DNA from: Ceratothoa steindachneri
Lineage: Eukaryota; Arthropoda; Malacostraca; Isopoda; Cymothoidae
Reading direction: 5' to 3'
Length of the DNA stretch: 64,000 nt
Assembly: GCA_963969495.1 (NCBI GenBank)
Contig: OZ018328.1
Coordinates: 128,480,045 to 128,544,044 of the forward strand
This document shows, piece after piece, positions 11,132-21,619 of this stretch. Positions within the stretch are counted from its first letter, which is position 1, and each line of letters begins with the position of its first letter. The translations under genes and the position numbers were made by a program. The notes under the pieces are model-generated. The model saw nothing but the letters and a program-made list of their open reading frames with translations. It did no database searches and had not been told where the DNA came from.

Positions 11132-11314
11132 TCAAAGGTTACATTTTGTTTTAGTATGTTTTAGTGCCACATCCACTTTATTAATTATTACATTCAATTG
11201 ATTCGCGCATTCAATATATTTCAAAGATCTCCCTTGTTCTTCAGCACTGCTGAAATTCGTTTGGTCATACCCGAGCCTAAATTTGTGATGATATCTTCTC
11301 TCAAATTGCTCCAT
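11132..11314 (-). other. Unassigned 60-codon ORF downstream of the helicase relic
   Basis: This open frame has balanced, charged composition (for example QTNFSSAEEQGRSLKYIECA) and lies on the same strand as the helicase fragments. It may be a further piece of that protein, but I recognise no motif. Confidence is low. Confidence 0.2.
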
Positions 11315-11570
11315 TATTGTTCAATAAGTAGCCGTAAGTATTATCAATTGCATGACTCCTGCATTTAACTCTGGCGACCTCCAGAGCCTAAGTCCATAAT
11401 GTACGATATTGTTTTCAAACAAGAACTTCCATTTTAATTATTCTATTTATGTATATACTTTTATTGTACATTAATTTAATAATATATTGCATCATTAAAC
11501 TCATTACAATATTATTTTTCATATAATACCAATGTTTACTTTTTAACATATTTTTGAAATTATTAAGAAA

Positions 11571-12777
11571 TTAAGGAGTATTATTTTCATTTTCACACCC
11601 TTTCTCATCATCATCATCACCATTAGTTTTACTTGAAATTTGATATTCTTCCTCACGCCCTTCCTTGACCTCATTTTCATTCCTAGATATATTTTCTAAC
11701 AAAAAATCGACTGAATTTAAATCAGAAATTAAAGTGAAAGGCGTTGCGCTCATGAGAAGAATAAACGAATTAGGTTTATTGAAATACGTAAAATAATTAA
11801 CAGAATCTGCAATTCTATTTATATATTTTCCAAGATGATTCGTTGGACATTTTTTAATTCACTGGGATTTCTAATAATTTTTAGAAATTCCTTAGAATAT
11901 TTTTTAGGATGCGAAATTCGTCATAAATTATATCGTCAAAAACATCTTTGTTCTCTAACAAATTTTCTTAATTCACTGGGATTTCTAATAAATTTTGAAA
12001 TTCCTTAGAATATTTTTTAAGATGTGAAATTCGTCATGAATTATATCGTCAAAAACATCTTTGTCCTCTAACAAATTGTATACTTTTCTATTGATAATAT
12101 TGTATCGTGCTAATATAATATTCGCAGTAACGCTGCAAGATTTTTGTTTTTCTATATTGATGACGGAATTGTTTTTCTCCTCATACCTAAATTCGTAGTA
12201 GAAATCATCTACTTTTTCATTTCCCTGGTGGTTTTCGTTTCTAGATCCGCTTTCTAAAGTTTTTTCATCCTGACTTCTAAAAGATTGGTGAATATCAATT
12301 ATTTTTAAAGTTTTGTATAATGCATCATTAGTCAATTATAATTCTTTTATTATTCCACAATATAAATCTCTGTTTTGAGTAACCCACAAAATATTAGGAA
12401 TTCTTTTCATATAGGCGTTATTATTATTATTATTGGGAATTTTTTGGTTTAATATAAGAAATTGTATAAAAAAGATGATGCGTTCCTAGTTTTCCTAAAC
12501 CCATGCCATCGCCACAAATAAATCCTCCTTTACAATTTTTATTATTTCTCTCTTTTACGAATTGTTTAAGGATTAAAAGTACGACGTATGATTGAATTCT
12601 AGAAATATCAGTGCAAAGAAATAAAGACTTCGGTTTTAAATTATATATTTCTGGATCTAATCCCACATTTAAAAATTCGTGATCTATAACCGTATTACAA
12701 ATGTGTTTCGGAAAATCATTGATTTTCAATGTTTTTGGTGTTGGTTGATCGGTAGTAATCGTCTTTGAATTCATCAT
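11571..12777 (-). pseudogene. Broken SNF2/strawberry-notch-like superfamily-2 helicase
   Basis: Three minus-strand frames keep helicase motifs in the right order. The first (12777-12430) has GGFICGDGMGLGK at its residues 84-96, a Walker A (motif I) in the style of strawberry-notch or SNF2 proteins, about 25 residues after an ISRIQ segment like the usual Q-type motif. The second (12335-11985) has IIHDEFHILKN around residues 98-108, a DExH motif II about 150 codons later. The third (11753-11571) begins ILLMSATPF when read from slightly upstream, a typical motif III. If a 114 bp tandem duplication is discounted, motifs II and III are about 55 codons apart, as expected. A frameshift follows directly after the Walker A Lys, and stops separate the blocks. 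Motifs IV-VI were not found. Host SBNO, SNF2 or a large-DNA-virus helicase are all possible sources. Confidence 0.55.
11857..12084. repeat. 114 bp tandem duplication inside the helicase relic
   Basis: The segments starting ATTCACTGGGATTTCTAATA at 11857 and 11971 are direct copies with only a few differences. The duplicated piece covers the DExH motif II region, so the minus strand reads a second DEFRILKN-like copy. The duplication must have arisen after, or as part of, the loss of function. Confidence 0.9.
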
Positions 12778-12869
12778 CGTTCTTATTCCCCCCCCAAAAA
12801 ATACACACGCTTGAAAACCCGTCCCTCAAAAAAAGAGGAGAAAAATATATCCGTAAAACAAAAGAAATT

Positions 12870-13270
12870 AATGATTATAATGTTGATCAAATTTTTGTGT
12901 ATTTATATCGTATATTAGAACTTTTTCAGTGCCTATATTAATATTTATAATATGAATCCTTCTATTAAGATTTTCTAAACTATCCAAAAAATAGTTTGAA
13001 TGTATTCTAAAATTCGAAATTTTCATTTTCAATTTATCATCTAAATGAATCTCAAAAATTAAAGAATTCGATCGATAAATATTTTTTTAGGTTAAATTTA
13101 GCATTTTTTATCCAGTCTTCTTTCTGAATTTCTTGTAAGATATTTTTAATTAAGACCTTAAGATTTTTAAGATTATAAAATAAAAATCCTGACGACTGCG
13201 GGGGAGAGGAAGTTGTTGGCTTTTTTGATGACATTGTTGTAAATAGTGCCGAAATAATTGTTCTAATCAA
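12870..13270 (-). pseudogene. Unassigned frameshifted ORF upstream of the helicase
   Basis: A 72-codon frame (13270-13052, beginning MIRTIISALFTTMSSKK) continues after a one-base shift into about 60 more open codons (IHLDDKLKMKISNFRIHSNY and onward) ending near 12870. It lies about 90 bases upstream of the helicase start on the same strand. It is Lys/Asn/Ile-rich with no motif I know. It may be the N-terminal part of the same protein, or a neighbouring gene of the same insertion. Confidence 0.3.
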
Positions 13271-13389
13271 ATTGATCTTATTGGGGTGAAAATAAGATCC
13301 CCTATTTAACAGAAGATTTCGTAATTAATCCATAAGTTCTTTGCTATCATGCTGAGAAATTCAGTTATAATCCACAAATTGGTAGTGAA

Positions 13390-13970
13390 CTATTATTAAA
13401 CAGTGCTAATGCAGCGCGTTTTCTAACCCTATTGAGTTGATTGCTATATTCTTGGGCAAAATTTCTAGTGTTCTAGTTCCCTTGGATGAGATGCAGCCCG
13501 ACACATGAAGAAACTTGGGATGCTTGGCCATGAGCATGACATGGGACCTGTGAAAGCGCTGCCTCTTTCTCTTACTAACGCAGGATCTTCCCAAGCTCCA
13601 AACAAGTAGAAAGAATCTTCTTCACAAATTTCGCTTTGCACCATTTTAAATTTAACCTATTCTCTAATTATATTCTTGGTGAGATAAGACATCTTCGTAG
13701 CCCTTTTTGATTTGAGACATTTTTTGAAAGGTCTCCGCTTCTCTTTGCGCGCTGAAACGTTCCCACCTGCTTCTTTCCAATTGCGAGCAAGTTTAGGGCT
13801 AAGGCATCTCCATCCATGATCTGAGACCTTAGTCGGAGGTGATATGGGCTTTCATGCGAAGTCCTTGGGCATCCAGAATACTTCTTCACAGGAGTGTAAC
13901 TGTTCATTTTAAAGTCGTCAATGATCCTATAGATAGTGCTGCTAGATGCATAATCCATATTACTGATCTA
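13390..13970 (-). pseudogene. Tc1-like transposase relic
   Basis: Read on the minus strand from 13958, ASSSTIYRIIDDFK is the paired-type helix-turn-helix, and NWKEAGGNVSARKEKRRPFK matches the second helix-turn-helix segment of Tc1 proteins. SFYLFGAWE corresponds to the region just after the first catalytic Asp, which is lost (ICEEDSF). AKHPKFLHVSGCISSKGTRT matches the VKHPPSVMVWGCMSSKG block, followed by LEILPKN. Several frame changes are needed, and the two distal catalytic acidic residues are absent. No terminal repeats were identified. Confidence 0.7.
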
Positions 13971-14029
13971 TTTTTGGAATTGAAAAAGATTCAAACATTT
14001 ATTTTAACAAAAGATGTTACGAAATAGTT

Positions 14030-14232
14030 TTACTCTTTTGATCGAATAGCAAAAGTCCAGGAACTGAAACTCACCTCTACAGGAACAGGATCAGAGGGCA
14101 ATTTTGGATTGACCAAGGAAATGCACGTTTTTCCGTATTATTTTTAAATAGCTGACCTTTTAACAAACCTGCAATAATTTAAATATTAGAAAAATAATTC
14201 CTATCACGTAAATTTCAACAAAGATTGAAAAA

Positions 14233-14298
<66 letters not shown>

Positions 14299-14743
14299 GT
14301 AAATTAATCTTTAAAAAATTTAACGTGACACTGTGTATTTGTGTGTGTGCCGCTTTTTTAGTCATGCGACTGTTTCATTTTATCAGAATAAACAAAAATT
14401 TTATAATTGAGTATAATAGATGAAGTTAATATGAGAAAATGCCAGAAAGCCTTTTTAGAGTATGGAAGTTAAAATTAAATTTCATTAAAAAAGAGAACAA
14501 AGAAGAAAGTTAAATGGAAACTATTTTTTACGTCATACACAGAATTCAGCCACGAACAGATTTAGTGAATCGTGAAGTAAGATTGAAAAGGAGATCTAAA
14601 ATGGTCGGCTTCCTCACAAAAGGCGAGAAAATACTCGTATTCTTCGCTCTCTTGAAAAGAAACGTCACTGATATTTAACTCAATAGGAAAGAAGTCTACT
14701 TGAAATGATAGAGTCGAAATATTTTTTCTCTATTATACATCAA
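14030..14743. other. AT-rich non-coding stretch with a (TA)n tract
   Basis: A (TA)n microsatellite of about 57 bases lies at 14238-14294. The rest holds no motif I can support. Confidence 0.6.
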
Positions 14744-14923
14744 TACGAAGGGCGGTCAATATGTTTTGCGAATCGGTAGGGCTAAACAGAGAAAGGGGGA
14801 TGGCTAATTGTGGGGGTGTTGGGACGAGTTATAACAATTCAGGACCTGCAGCCGCACGCTCCTGCCTCGTCTATTTAAGAAGCAGTAGCTGACCACAGAT
14901 CCTCAGTCACAAATTTTTCAACA

Positions 14924-16420
14924 ATGGAGAAGGTTGAGCACCGCGAAGTGATCAAGTTTTTGACCAAGGAAGGCAAGAATGCAAAAGAGATCCATGAACG
15001 CTTGGTTGCAGTGTACGACGACACCACCCCTTCCTATGCAACCATTTCTCGCTAAAATAGGGAGTTCCGCCATGGTCGTGAGTCCCTTGAAGATTTAACC
15101 CTGTCCAGGACGCCCGTCAGACGCGACCAACGAGGACAATGTGGCCCGTGTGGAGAGGATGATCCTCGAAAATCGACGGTTGAAGGTCGAAGAAATCAAG
15201 CGAGAACTTGGAATATCCCATGAAAGTGTTATCAACATCATCCACGACAATTTAGCCATGACGAAGGTCTCTGCCCGTTGGGTCCCTAGAAACCTCATGC
15301 CCCATGATCGACTTCATTTTTTTTATTTTCTAAGAGCTCATCTGGCCCTACCTACTTAGGCATTAGTCACCGCATCAAAAACGGCCTAGAACTAGGTTAC
15401 TTTCAAATTTAATGCAATAACACAAAAAACAACAACAACAGAAACTAAAAAAAAGGAAAAGGAAACGAGTAGTAAGCAAGCGTAGGAGCGTGCAACCTAT
15501 AAGGGAAAAAAACAACAAAACAAAACAAAAACCTGGTTAAATTATAGAGAGAAGGCCGGCCTCCCCCCAAAAGTCAACAAGTCTACCAGTCAAAGTGCAC
15601 GCACTCGTCCCAAGCACAAAGCACAGGCGGTAGCGACCCAGCCCATCCCGGTACTGGGACAGGTAACGTGCGCAAAGATCACCCAGACTGGGACATTTGA
15701 CAAGAATGTGCTGTACAGTCATTGTGACGACTCAGTCGTCACAATAGGGCGCAGGCGAGCGCTCCATCAAATAGCGATGCGTCACACGAGTATGTCCGAT
15801 TCGGAGACGATAGAAAGCGACCTGAAGCCGTCGCGGCATTGGGGGATAGGTCCATGGGAACATTCGCGTTGCAATGGCACGCAACTTTAAGTTCCCTTCG
15901 ACCGTCTCCCATCTTCTTTGCCAAGCAGTCCGAAGAGCTGCCTGTATTCCTGTCATGTAGTCGGTGTGAGGAAGAGCGAAACTCTTTGGTGCCCTCATCG
16001 GCGCGTTCATACCCCGCAGTTCCTACATGTCCAGGAACCTAGCAGAAGATAATCTCAACATCCGCCCGGCTCGCCAAAACCGTGGCGTCACGGATATCGC
16101 AAACCAGGGGATGCGGAGATTTCAATGCACGTCGTCAAAGTCCACAAGGCCAAAGTTGCACAAGCTGCCCTACGCAAGTGCAGATTCGAGGAGCTCAACC
16201 ACCCCCACTACAGTCCAGAACTGGCCAGTAGTGACTACTTTTCATTCTGCCAGCTCAAGGCTGCACTGCGTGGACGCCGGTTTGGGGACGAAGAAGATGT
16301 CCAGCTCGCCCTCCAGGAGTGGATTGAACAGCAGTCAAGAGATTTCTGGTTGTCTGGAATTCGAAGCCTCAGGGACAAGTGGCGTAAGTGCATTGAAGTC
16401 GAGGGTAGTTATATTGAAAA
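14924..16420 (+). pseudogene. mariner transposase remnant, copy 2, split
   Basis: The ATG at 14924 opens MEKVEHREVIKFLTKEGKN, the expected mariner N-terminus. SVINIIHDNLAMTKVSARWV follows near 15225-15285. Coding is then cut by the antisense insertion. It resumes at about 16120 with AKVAQAALRKCRFEELNHPH, then YSPELASSDYF holding the third catalytic Asp (about 16233), and ends RDKWRKCIEVEGSYIEK. The segment that should carry the first two catalytic Asp is deleted, at the same junction as in copy 1. An early stop at about 15055 and a frame change near 15120 also break the N-terminal half. Confidence 0.85.
15316..16122 (-). mobile_element. 5'-truncated non-LTR retrotransposon nested in mariner copy 2
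   Basis: On the minus strand, VGTAGYERADEGTKE near 15985-16030 is the end of an RNase H domain (HVG-x-GNERAD). It is followed by YRLRIGHTRVTHRYLMERSP and TVQHILVKCPSLGDL, the C-terminal Cys/His region of I/Jockey-type ORF2 proteins, and a stop at about 15537. A 3' untranslated part ends in an A-rich tail, seen as T-rich sequence at 15316-15325. It is the same family as the 4.85 kb element at 34780-39630. TTCAA-like sequence occurs at both junctions and may be the target duplication. Confidence 0.85.
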
Positions 16421-16639
16421 ATATAACTACCCGAAAAACTTATTGACCGACCCTCCTATGATGGCGGTACGAAAATATCACCAACTCCCTTCCAAGACCT
16501 ACCTCGATCCGAACACACGCGCCATTGTGGATGCAAGAGTTACTTGCACTTGGAAAAATAATAAAACACTTTTCCTCATATCTCGTTTCCTTATATCCGA
16601 ATTGCAAAACTTATTTACTGCCCCTCGTAAATAGAGAAT

Positions 16640-17230
16640 GTTTCAAGCCCTGTTCCCACAGTGATTTCACAACCATATCAAATTCAATAATTAGATAGAG
16701 TGGTTGCATTATTTTTCTCTCTTCTTAACTAAGGTTTCATTGCTTCTTTTAAAGCCCTAGAAGATAGTGTTAATAAACAGAGTTCAATGTTTACATTATC
16801 AATGTCCCTTTTAACTCATCTGTCATTCTGATCTAACCACCGGTAAGTTCTCTTAACACCATAAATATTCTATTCATTTTTTAACATTATTTAGGGTAAT
16901 CCAGGGAAATGGGAGCCAAAGGAAAACTCTGTAAATCAAAAGGTAGGTTCGTTTTCAAAAAAATTACCCAGCATTAGAAAAAACAAGGGCAACAGAGCTA
17001 AGTCTCGTGCTCTCAATTCTTTCAATAATTTAGAAAAAAACGAGAAATTAAAAAACGTATTTTCAATTAACAAATATATCATCTGACTTTACAACATTCA
17101 AAACTTTCTAAAACTCATTGGAAAGTAAAATGGTTACCATCCGAACGATCGACCGACGGACCGACATAGTAATTAATAAAGTGGCCTGCACGTGGCTAAA
17201 AAGAGTTTCGAGTTTAAAGCCATACTATGG
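16640..17230. other. AT-rich non-coding stretch, nothing recognised
   Basis: No element end, repeat or coding motif was found between the mariner and the minisatellite. Confidence 0.4.
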
Positions 17231-17234
17231 ACTC

Positions 17235-17765
17235 GGCCTTCAATACAAAAACAAAATTAAAGCCAAAATTAAACTCGTATTACAATGAAATATAGAGCAT
17301 AACACACCACAATTTGATAAAATGATGCAAAACCTTCATTGCAATGAGAGAGACGCCATTTTAATAAAATCATGTCGAACTCTCAGCACAATGAGATAAG
17401 CTCAATATCCCCCTCCCCCCAACATCTTAATAAAATAATGCGGAACTTTCATTACAAGGGAATAAAGGCCATAGAACCTAGTAATATTGATAAAGGGATA
17501 TAGAATTTTTTTCACAATGAGATATAGGATATAGCACCTTACACTTTAGATAGAGTTAGGTAGAACTTTTATTACAATGAGTTACAATCCATATCACCCC
17601 TCTCTTGTTTAAGTGATGCAGAACTTCCATTACAATGATATACAGGCTATTAGAACCGTCAATCTTTATAAAGTGATGCAAATCTTTGATTACAATAAGA
17701 TGCAGTTCGTGCCAGCTCAGACTTTATAAAGTGATGAAAAACTTTAATTAGTATAACACTTTAAT
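17235..17765. repeat. Degenerate minisatellite, period about 63 bp
   Basis: About eight units resemble ATTACAATGAGATACAGGCC followed by an A/C-rich part and TTTATAAAGTGATGCAGAAC. Clear anchors are TGATGCAAAACC near 17323, TAATGCGGAACTTTC near 17437, GTGATGCAGAACTTCC near 17614 and GTGATGCAAATCTTT near 17673. Units differ by substitutions and small indels, so the array is old. Confidence 0.75.
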
Positions 17766-18569
17766 GCTTGTGAACTAATTAGCACATTTTAAAGGAGTAT
17801 TTTGTATGAATAAATATTTGATATCAAACTTGTTTCTCGGCTCGTTCGAATTATATATTTATTTATCAAGGAACTAAAATAATTAGGAATGTTTTGTTCC
17901 ATTGCACCACATTTTCCTGGATCATATCAGTATATCCTCATACATGTTAACTCATAACATTAGAATCAAAACTCATACAACTAACATAAGACAATCAATG
18001 TCACATTTAACAGAATTCTTATAAAATGACGACGCAGCGAAGTACAAGAGAAGAAAATCTTTTTATCTTCTTGGGCTGCAATTTTCTAATTGCATTTTTT
18101 GTTGTATTTCTAAAATTTCTAAAGAGAATTTGGCATTTCAATAATTTTTTAAACTATCTATTTTTTTATTCATTACAAAAATGGAAAGAAAGGATCAGGA
18201 ACATTTCCGGTCGCATGTTAGAAAAGGACGTTTTTTTTAGAAAATCGTGAAGGAAGTTAGGAAAATTTAAAATTGTTTCATTGCAAATCTCAACTCCTAC
18301 AATACGAGAATACCTTTACCCATATTGACTAGAAAGGTCATGCAATTCTCCCCACCCTTCCATCCATTCCGCAGTGAATGTAAGTACGCAGGAATTAAAA
18401 CAAGATTTGATATGGGACTGAAAGCAACATCCAAGTTTCAAATTTGCGGTCATTAAAATGGGATTTTTAATGATCATTTTATATTAGGTTGGAAGATATT
18501 AATTTTTTTTTAAAAGAAATAAAAATGCTTCTTAGAGTTTTTAAGCTAACAATGCCAAAGCTTTTATTT

Positions 18570-18795
18570 AAGATACCAAAATAGTGTTTGGGTGCCCCAT
18601 GAAATGTCTAAAACACAACATTTATACCGTGTGTATGATGCTTTATCTCTAGCCTAACCTATATGTTGAACAATTGCAACTTTAAATGAAGCTCTTGAAC
18701 AAAATAAGTTTTTACTGTTCAAACAACAGGGTGTCCTCCTTCTGCATAACAGTGTGCATCCACATGTGGCACGATTGAACAAGGAAAAATAATTG
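18570..18795 (+). pseudogene. mariner-type transposase relic
   Basis: SVWVPHEMSKTQHLYRV near 18585-18640 corresponds to the WVPHEL motif of mariner transposases. IATLNEALEQNKFLLF then QQGVLLLHNSVHPHVARLNK (about 18725-18790) matches the LLHDNARPH second-Asp block, with the Asp changed to Asn. The first catalytic region between them is deleted. This is a different and older lineage from the three TIR-bearing mariners. Confidence 0.65.
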
Positions 18796-18799
18796 CTTT

Positions 18800-19425
18800 A
18801 GGTGTAAAAGTTCTTTTTCATTATCCACAATTTTTTTAATATTTTATATATTTCATCAAAAACTAATGATCATTGTCAATATTATAGTAACCTCTGTAAT
18901 TATTATTTAAATATATTAAAAATGATTTTAATTTCATAAAAAACTAGTAATTTATTGAGTACCTATTATAAATATTTGCATTACCTGCATTACCAGAGAC
19001 CAAAAATCCTGGTTAATATAAGATGATATTTACCTTCCGTGCCTTTATAAAACAACACAATTTTCTAATTAAGCTATTTCCTCATTTAACAGACATAGAC
19101 TTTTATTGATAATTAATAATCTAATATACATTGCAGTGAATTGATTTTAAATATAAATTTCAACATTCACATTGAGGAAATATATTGTCCAATGTACTGA
19201 TCTGCATCATATGATTGGAAAACAATGCTTATCTTTGCATTCAACATGAAGGATATTCGTCATCCAGACAAAGAGAGTGCCTTTAGAAAATCAGACTTAA
19301 TGACACTATTTCTTTTCTTTTGCTGTGAACATTCGAATGACAAGTCTGAAAAGCGTTTTCTAATCAAACTCTCTGCCGTAAAATTTGAGACAATTAATGT
19401 GTTGCTCGTTTCCCCTTTGTAGCCA
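18800..19425. other. AT-rich non-coding stretch, nothing recognised
   Basis: A 65-codon plus ORF at 19225-19422 ends just before the tandem duplication and has no recognisable motif. Confidence 0.4.
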
Positions 19426-19432
19426 GCGACCG

Positions 19433-19796
19433 CTGGCAATCTAATGATGGTAACACCCTAGCAACCAAACCCTATTTGTAGCCTATTAAATCTTGACAAA
19501 CGAGAAAGGCGGATTATTGTCATTCACACAACCCTCTTGTTCGGCTACCACCGTCGCTCCACCCCAAGTGCTAGCCTTTATATTAACCTCCAAGAAAGCT
19601 CTGCATCCAACTGCTGGCAATCTAATGATGGTAACACCCTAGCAACCGAACCCTATTTGTAGCCTATTAAATCTTGACAAACGAGAGAGGCAGATTATTG
19701 TCATTCAGACAACCCTCTCGTTCGGCTACCACCGTCGCTCCACCCCGAGTGCTAGCCTTTATTTTAACCTCCAAGAAAGCTCTGCATGCAACCTAA
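19433..19796. repeat. 181 bp tandem duplication, two copies
   Basis: CTGGCAATCTAATGATGGTA starts copies at 19433 and 19614. The two are about 95 percent identical through CCAAGAAAGCTCTGCAT. The unit is richer in G and C than its surroundings. Downstream, an AATAAA at about 19853 is followed by a GTGTGAGCGTC segment. The whole 19430-19900 block could be part of an LTR with an internal duplication, but no paired LTR or primer-binding site was seen. Confidence 0.85.
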
Positions 19797-19899
19797 CTGC
19801 AATCCACTCGACTTAAGAAAACTAAGATAGAATTCCAACCATAGTCCTTGATAATAAATACAAAGTGTGAGCGTCTTTACTTTAACAAGAGTTCCATTA

Positions 19900-20320
19900 G
19901 TTTCTAAACAAATTTCATTAGTTTAGTCAGTTTCATTCCCCTTATGTTATCTTAAAACTCCAATCAGATTGGATAGTGTAAGTGGAGTTGCGAACTGAGA
20001 CCGCATTTATAGGGACACTTACTTCATAAACTGTAAAAACTCCATTGTGTATTATCACTAAGTAACTCTAATTTTATTTCCTTAAATGTTTTTACTGTTT
20101 CTAAGGTGGTTTTACCTACTGATTTGAAAATTACCTTTGAAAATCGCATAGCATCGATATTTCTGGAGATAATTGAAATTTTGTATATAAAACTAAGCAT
20201 AAATAGCTGCGACAGTTTACTCTAGTTAGCATATTCATATTGTCCATGAATAACAGATGATAATATTTTGTCCTTGTACTCCTTTTTAAACTAATGAAAA
20301 AATGTGATTATAAGAGATAA
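19900..20320. other. AT-rich non-coding stretch, nothing recognised
   Basis: Nothing beyond ordinary AT-rich sequence was identified. Confidence 0.4.
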
Positions 20321-20324
20321 CCTA

Positions 20325-21616
20325 CTAAAAGTGCACTGAAGAACGTGCTTTCTTACTGTGAGCTCCTTGATCTTTGCGCACCAGTGACGATATATAGTCC
20401 CCCATCATAGCAGTGTCCAATCTTCCTTGGTATAATTTCTCCATTACAGCAATATCCTGATGAAACCACTCAGCATGAACCTCACTCAATTCTCCCAAAT
20501 TTTCAAGAAAAAACTCCAAATGTGAATGCAAGAAGTGTACCTTTAGTGACATTCTACATCCTAGTAGTTTGGTCTGGTGTGTATTTTTACCAAGGAATCC
20601 ATTAACTATATTTCAAAATGCAAACCACCCCTCACTTTCGATATCACTCATTGCATTCTTAAGTTGTATTAACTTCAACATTTTCCTTACTTGCGGTCTA
20701 GTAAATATACCACTTTGGGCTCTGATAGCTTTGGAAAGAGTAGATGAATCTCTTGAAAGGCTTCTACACCATGATCTAATAATTTTCCTCACTTTTTGGT
20801 CAAACCGAGCTTTATATGAAGTGGAGGTAGCAAAGCTTTTGCAAGCTCTAAAAGAGGCTGTCTAATAACATTTAGTTTTCCTGGCTGCAAGACATCTACA
20901 GGGGGCTACTCAACCTTCTGTTAATGTTCATGATCAGCCATACTATCCCATAGGCAAAGAAAACACGAATAATTGGTGTACCCACCCTGCAATCCGAGTC
21001 AGAAGGCAAACATTTTATAATCATCACAAACATCCTATTTAAACTTAGTATAGTTTGCCTTCTCGAGAAGCTTTTTTACATTGTCATATTTTTCCTTTCT
21101 CTCTACCGAGTATGCTATAGGTAGGGATGGATACTGATTCCCATTATGTAGTAAAACAGCTTTGAGGCTTTTTGTAGAACTATCTATAAAAAGTTGCCAT
21201 TCTTCCGGGTTGTGATCAATTCTAATAGCTGTAAATAAGCCATTAATCTCTTTGCAGAAGCAGAGATCCTCACTTATATCAAAGTATACTTCGAATTCCT
21301 CATGGCGTTTCTTGTATAGTATTGATCTGCAGTCCTACCCTAACAGATTGCATTCATTAAGTCTGGATGCCAAAAGATCAGCTCCTGACTTAGTGAAACC
21401 CAAGTTCCTGATGAAATCATCCAGTTGACGTTGATTTGTAAAGTGTGGGTGGGTACTCATTCTTGGCTCAAACGTTTCATCCATTTCTTCATAGCCACAA
21501 ACTTTCGACTCTCCTAATGAGATCTCCATCATACCCTCTACCCGAAAAAATATATATATGAAAAGAGATGCATTTAATAGCTGGAGCATAAATATGGATT
21601 GCATGTGTAATCGCAT
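20325..21616 (-). pseudogene. Decayed multicopy arthropod gene family, no assigned function
   Basis: The minus strand keeps a protein I recall as many uncharacterised, probably transposon-derived copies in arthropod genomes. Pieces in order are RQLDDFIRNLGFTKSGADLL and ASRLNECNLL (21420-21340), FIDSSTKSLKAVLLHNGNQY (about 21200-21140), YTNYSCFLCLWDS (about 20970-20935), ALLPPLHIKLGLTKK (about 20850-20800) and MSLKVHFLHSHLEFFLENLG followed by EWFHQDIAVMEKLYQG (20552-20420). In intact members the last block reads DEHGERFHQDI. Many stops and frame changes show it is dead. CFLCLWDS contains a Cys pair that may bind zinc. The true family name is not known to me. Confidence 0.6.
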
Positions 21617-21619
21617 TAC

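Larger units (their letters stand above)
14746..16627 (+). mobile_element. mariner copy 2, interrupted by a non-LTR insertion
   Basis: The left end CGAAGGGCGGTCAATATGTT and the right end (reverse complement CGAGGGGCAGTAAATAAGTT) are terminal inverted repeats matching copies 1 and 3. TA flanks both ends, at 14744-14745 and 16628-16629, as expected for the mariner target duplication. About 0.8 kb of foreign antisense retrotransposon sits inside at roughly 15316-16120. Without it the mariner would be about 1.08 kb and still lack its central catalytic region. Confidence 0.9.
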
